DNA of 6,623 nt, from positions 1 through 6,623 of the forward strand of contig JABMQR010000334.1 of assembly GCA_013202335.1 (NCBI GenBank), given 5' to 3'. A program made the translations under genes and the position numbers. A model generated the notes under the pieces. That model did no database searches. It saw only the letters and a program-made list of their open reading frames with translations, and was not told where the DNA came from. The stretch's first letter is position 1, and each line of letters opens with the position of its first letter. Below are positions 5,970 to 6,623 of the stretch, piece after piece. Source of the stretch: Bacteroidota bacterium (GTDB lineage Bacteria; Spirochaetota; Spirochaetia; JABMQR01).

Positions 5970-6048
5970 CGCAACTGTTCTGCGATATTTATAATATATA
6001 CCGCACCAGTCTTGCGTGTTTTGGATGTTTATCCGCAACTATCTTGCG
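5970..6048. repeat. Three CGCA-N7-TGCG dyads with a 32-base period
   Basis: Copies start at 5970, 6002 and 6034. Each is CGCA, seven bases, TGCG, and each start is exactly 32 bases from the next. Copy 3 has 5-base arms (CGCAA...TTGCG). The central seven bases are partly conserved (ACTGTTC, CCAGTCT, ACTATCT), while the 17-base spacers differ. The spacer between copies 1 and 2 is almost pure A/T and contains -10-like sequences on the minus strand. The array lies 31 to 109 bases before the ATPase ATG. It may be a multi-site operator or a small dispersed repeat. Apart from it, 5940-6108 shows no gene. Confidence 0.6.
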
Positions 6049-6108
6049 ACTTCTCCTACTCGAAAGGGGAGGCTAAGCAAGAATACTCTTCTCTATCACA
6101 AAAACCAT

Positions 6109-6623
6109 CTATCTAACTTTGTTCGCATTACCCTTTTGTCTCTGAGCTAAAACTATACCTGCAGCTATAATGGCAGCACCAACATACTGCACTCCGTTCA
6201 GCATCTCACTAAAAATCAGTGCCCCGAGAATCAAGACAAATACCGGCGGCAGGTTTGCATACACCGAAACCTTAAGGCTTCCAGTACTTTTTATAGCTCT
6301 GTTCCAGAAAACATTTGAAAGAAACAGTGCTATTATCCCTGAATAGAGAATCGTTCCCCAGGTGGAAAAAGAGATTGCCGCATAATCAAAAGTCACAATG
6401 CGCTTGTTGAGAATAGCCGCAAACATCAGCGTTGATATAACTAATGCTACGGCAGTTACCTGCGGTATTGAATATTTCTTCATAAAAGGCTTGAGAAAAA
6501 CGGAATTTATCGCAAAGAAAAGTTCTGCTAATACCAGGAAAACAACCCCTGATACCGTAGTTTCCCCAACCTCTCCACCACTTTCCAGACCAGGCAGTAC
6601 GGTAATTATCAAGACTCCAGAAA
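6109..6623 (-). CDS. EamA/DMT-superfamily permease, C-terminal half (5' end outside window)
   Basis: The frame is open from the right edge to a TAG at 6109-6111, giving 170 complete residues. These match the second EamA repeat of a 10-TM drug/metabolite transporter, which is usually about 300 residues long. Visible hydrophobic segments are the tail of TM5 (GVLIITVLPG), TM6 (VSGVVFLVLAELFFAINSVFL), TM7 (VTAVALVISTLMFAAIL), TM8 (WGTILYSGIIALFLSNVFW), TM9 (VYANLPPVFVLILGALIF) and TM10 (YVGAAIIAAGIVLA), with a basic cytoplasmic end. A TTG at 6610-6612 lies inside TM5 and is not a credible start; the gene continues beyond the window. Members of this superfamily export or import amino acids, nucleosides and other small metabolites, and the substrate cannot be told from this half. 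No clear terminator was found in 6049-6108. Nothing links it to the sugar operon. Confidence 0.88.
   Translation of the reverse strand, partial: SGVLIITVLPGLESGGEVGETTVSGVVFLVLAELFFAINSVFLKPFMKKYSIPQVTAVALVISTLMFAAILNKRIVTFDYAAISFSTWGTILYSGIIALFLSNVFWNRAIKSTGSLKVSVYANLPPVFVLILGALIFSEMLNGVQYVGAAIIAAGIVLAQRQKGNANKVR

Noticed and set aside
5970..6048. Possible minimal CRISPR array
   Set aside because: Repeats are about 15 bases and imperfect, the 17-base spacers are too short, and no cas genes are nearby. The pattern fits phased binding sites or a degenerate repeat better.
6610..6612. TTG as the start of the EamA permease
   Set aside because: The frame stays open upstream to the window edge and the TTG falls inside a transmembrane segment; the gene is simply cut by the window.

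Overview
The window looks like a sugar-utilisation locus from a bacterium of moderate to low GC. The solute-binding protein has a classical signal peptide with no lipobox cysteine. That fits a diderm better than a Gram-positive, and the overall gene style is compatible with a spirochaete, but this taxonomic guess is weak and rests on gene style alone.

Layout, left to right. A family 1 sugar ABC transporter substrate-binding protein reads leftward out of the window (3-911, minus), so its permease genes, if present, lie beyond the left edge. Next is a ROK-family repressor, also on the minus strand (1055-2236). Divergent from it is a tight three-gene operon on the plus strand: split transketolase N-terminal subunit (2418-3254), transketolase C-terminal subunit (3256-4197), and a divergent RpiB/LacAB-type isomerase (4199-4684). 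The genes are separated by one base each, and a strong hairpin terminator (4713-4754) follows. Convergent to the operon is a stand-alone AAA ATPase with a DUF4143 domain (about 4725-5939, minus), whose last codons run into that terminator. A 169-base gap then holds three CGCA-N7-TGCG dyads spaced exactly 32 bases apart. At the right edge is the C-terminal half of an EamA/DMT permease (6109-6623, minus).

The main system is a regulon. The same 19-base palindrome (7-base arms, 5-base spacer) lies in front of the binding-protein gene (936-954) and the transketolase operon (2379-2397), oriented the same way relative to each gene and differing at one spacer base. The ROK repressor is encoded between the two sites and is the obvious candidate to bind them, so uptake and catabolism are probably derepressed together by one sugar.

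The pathway is not fixed by the window. A split transketolase followed by an RpiB-family isomerase matches the SqwG-SqwH-SqwI core of the sulfoglycolytic transketolase pathway. Split transketolases also occur in apiose catabolism (AptAB) and in ordinary pentose metabolism. The isomerase keeps the RpiB cysteine but has lost the two active-site histidines and the C-terminal Arg/His phosphate-binding motif. The transketolase has Asn where the acceptor-site Asp is expected. Both changes point to a substrate other than ordinary ribose 5-phosphate.
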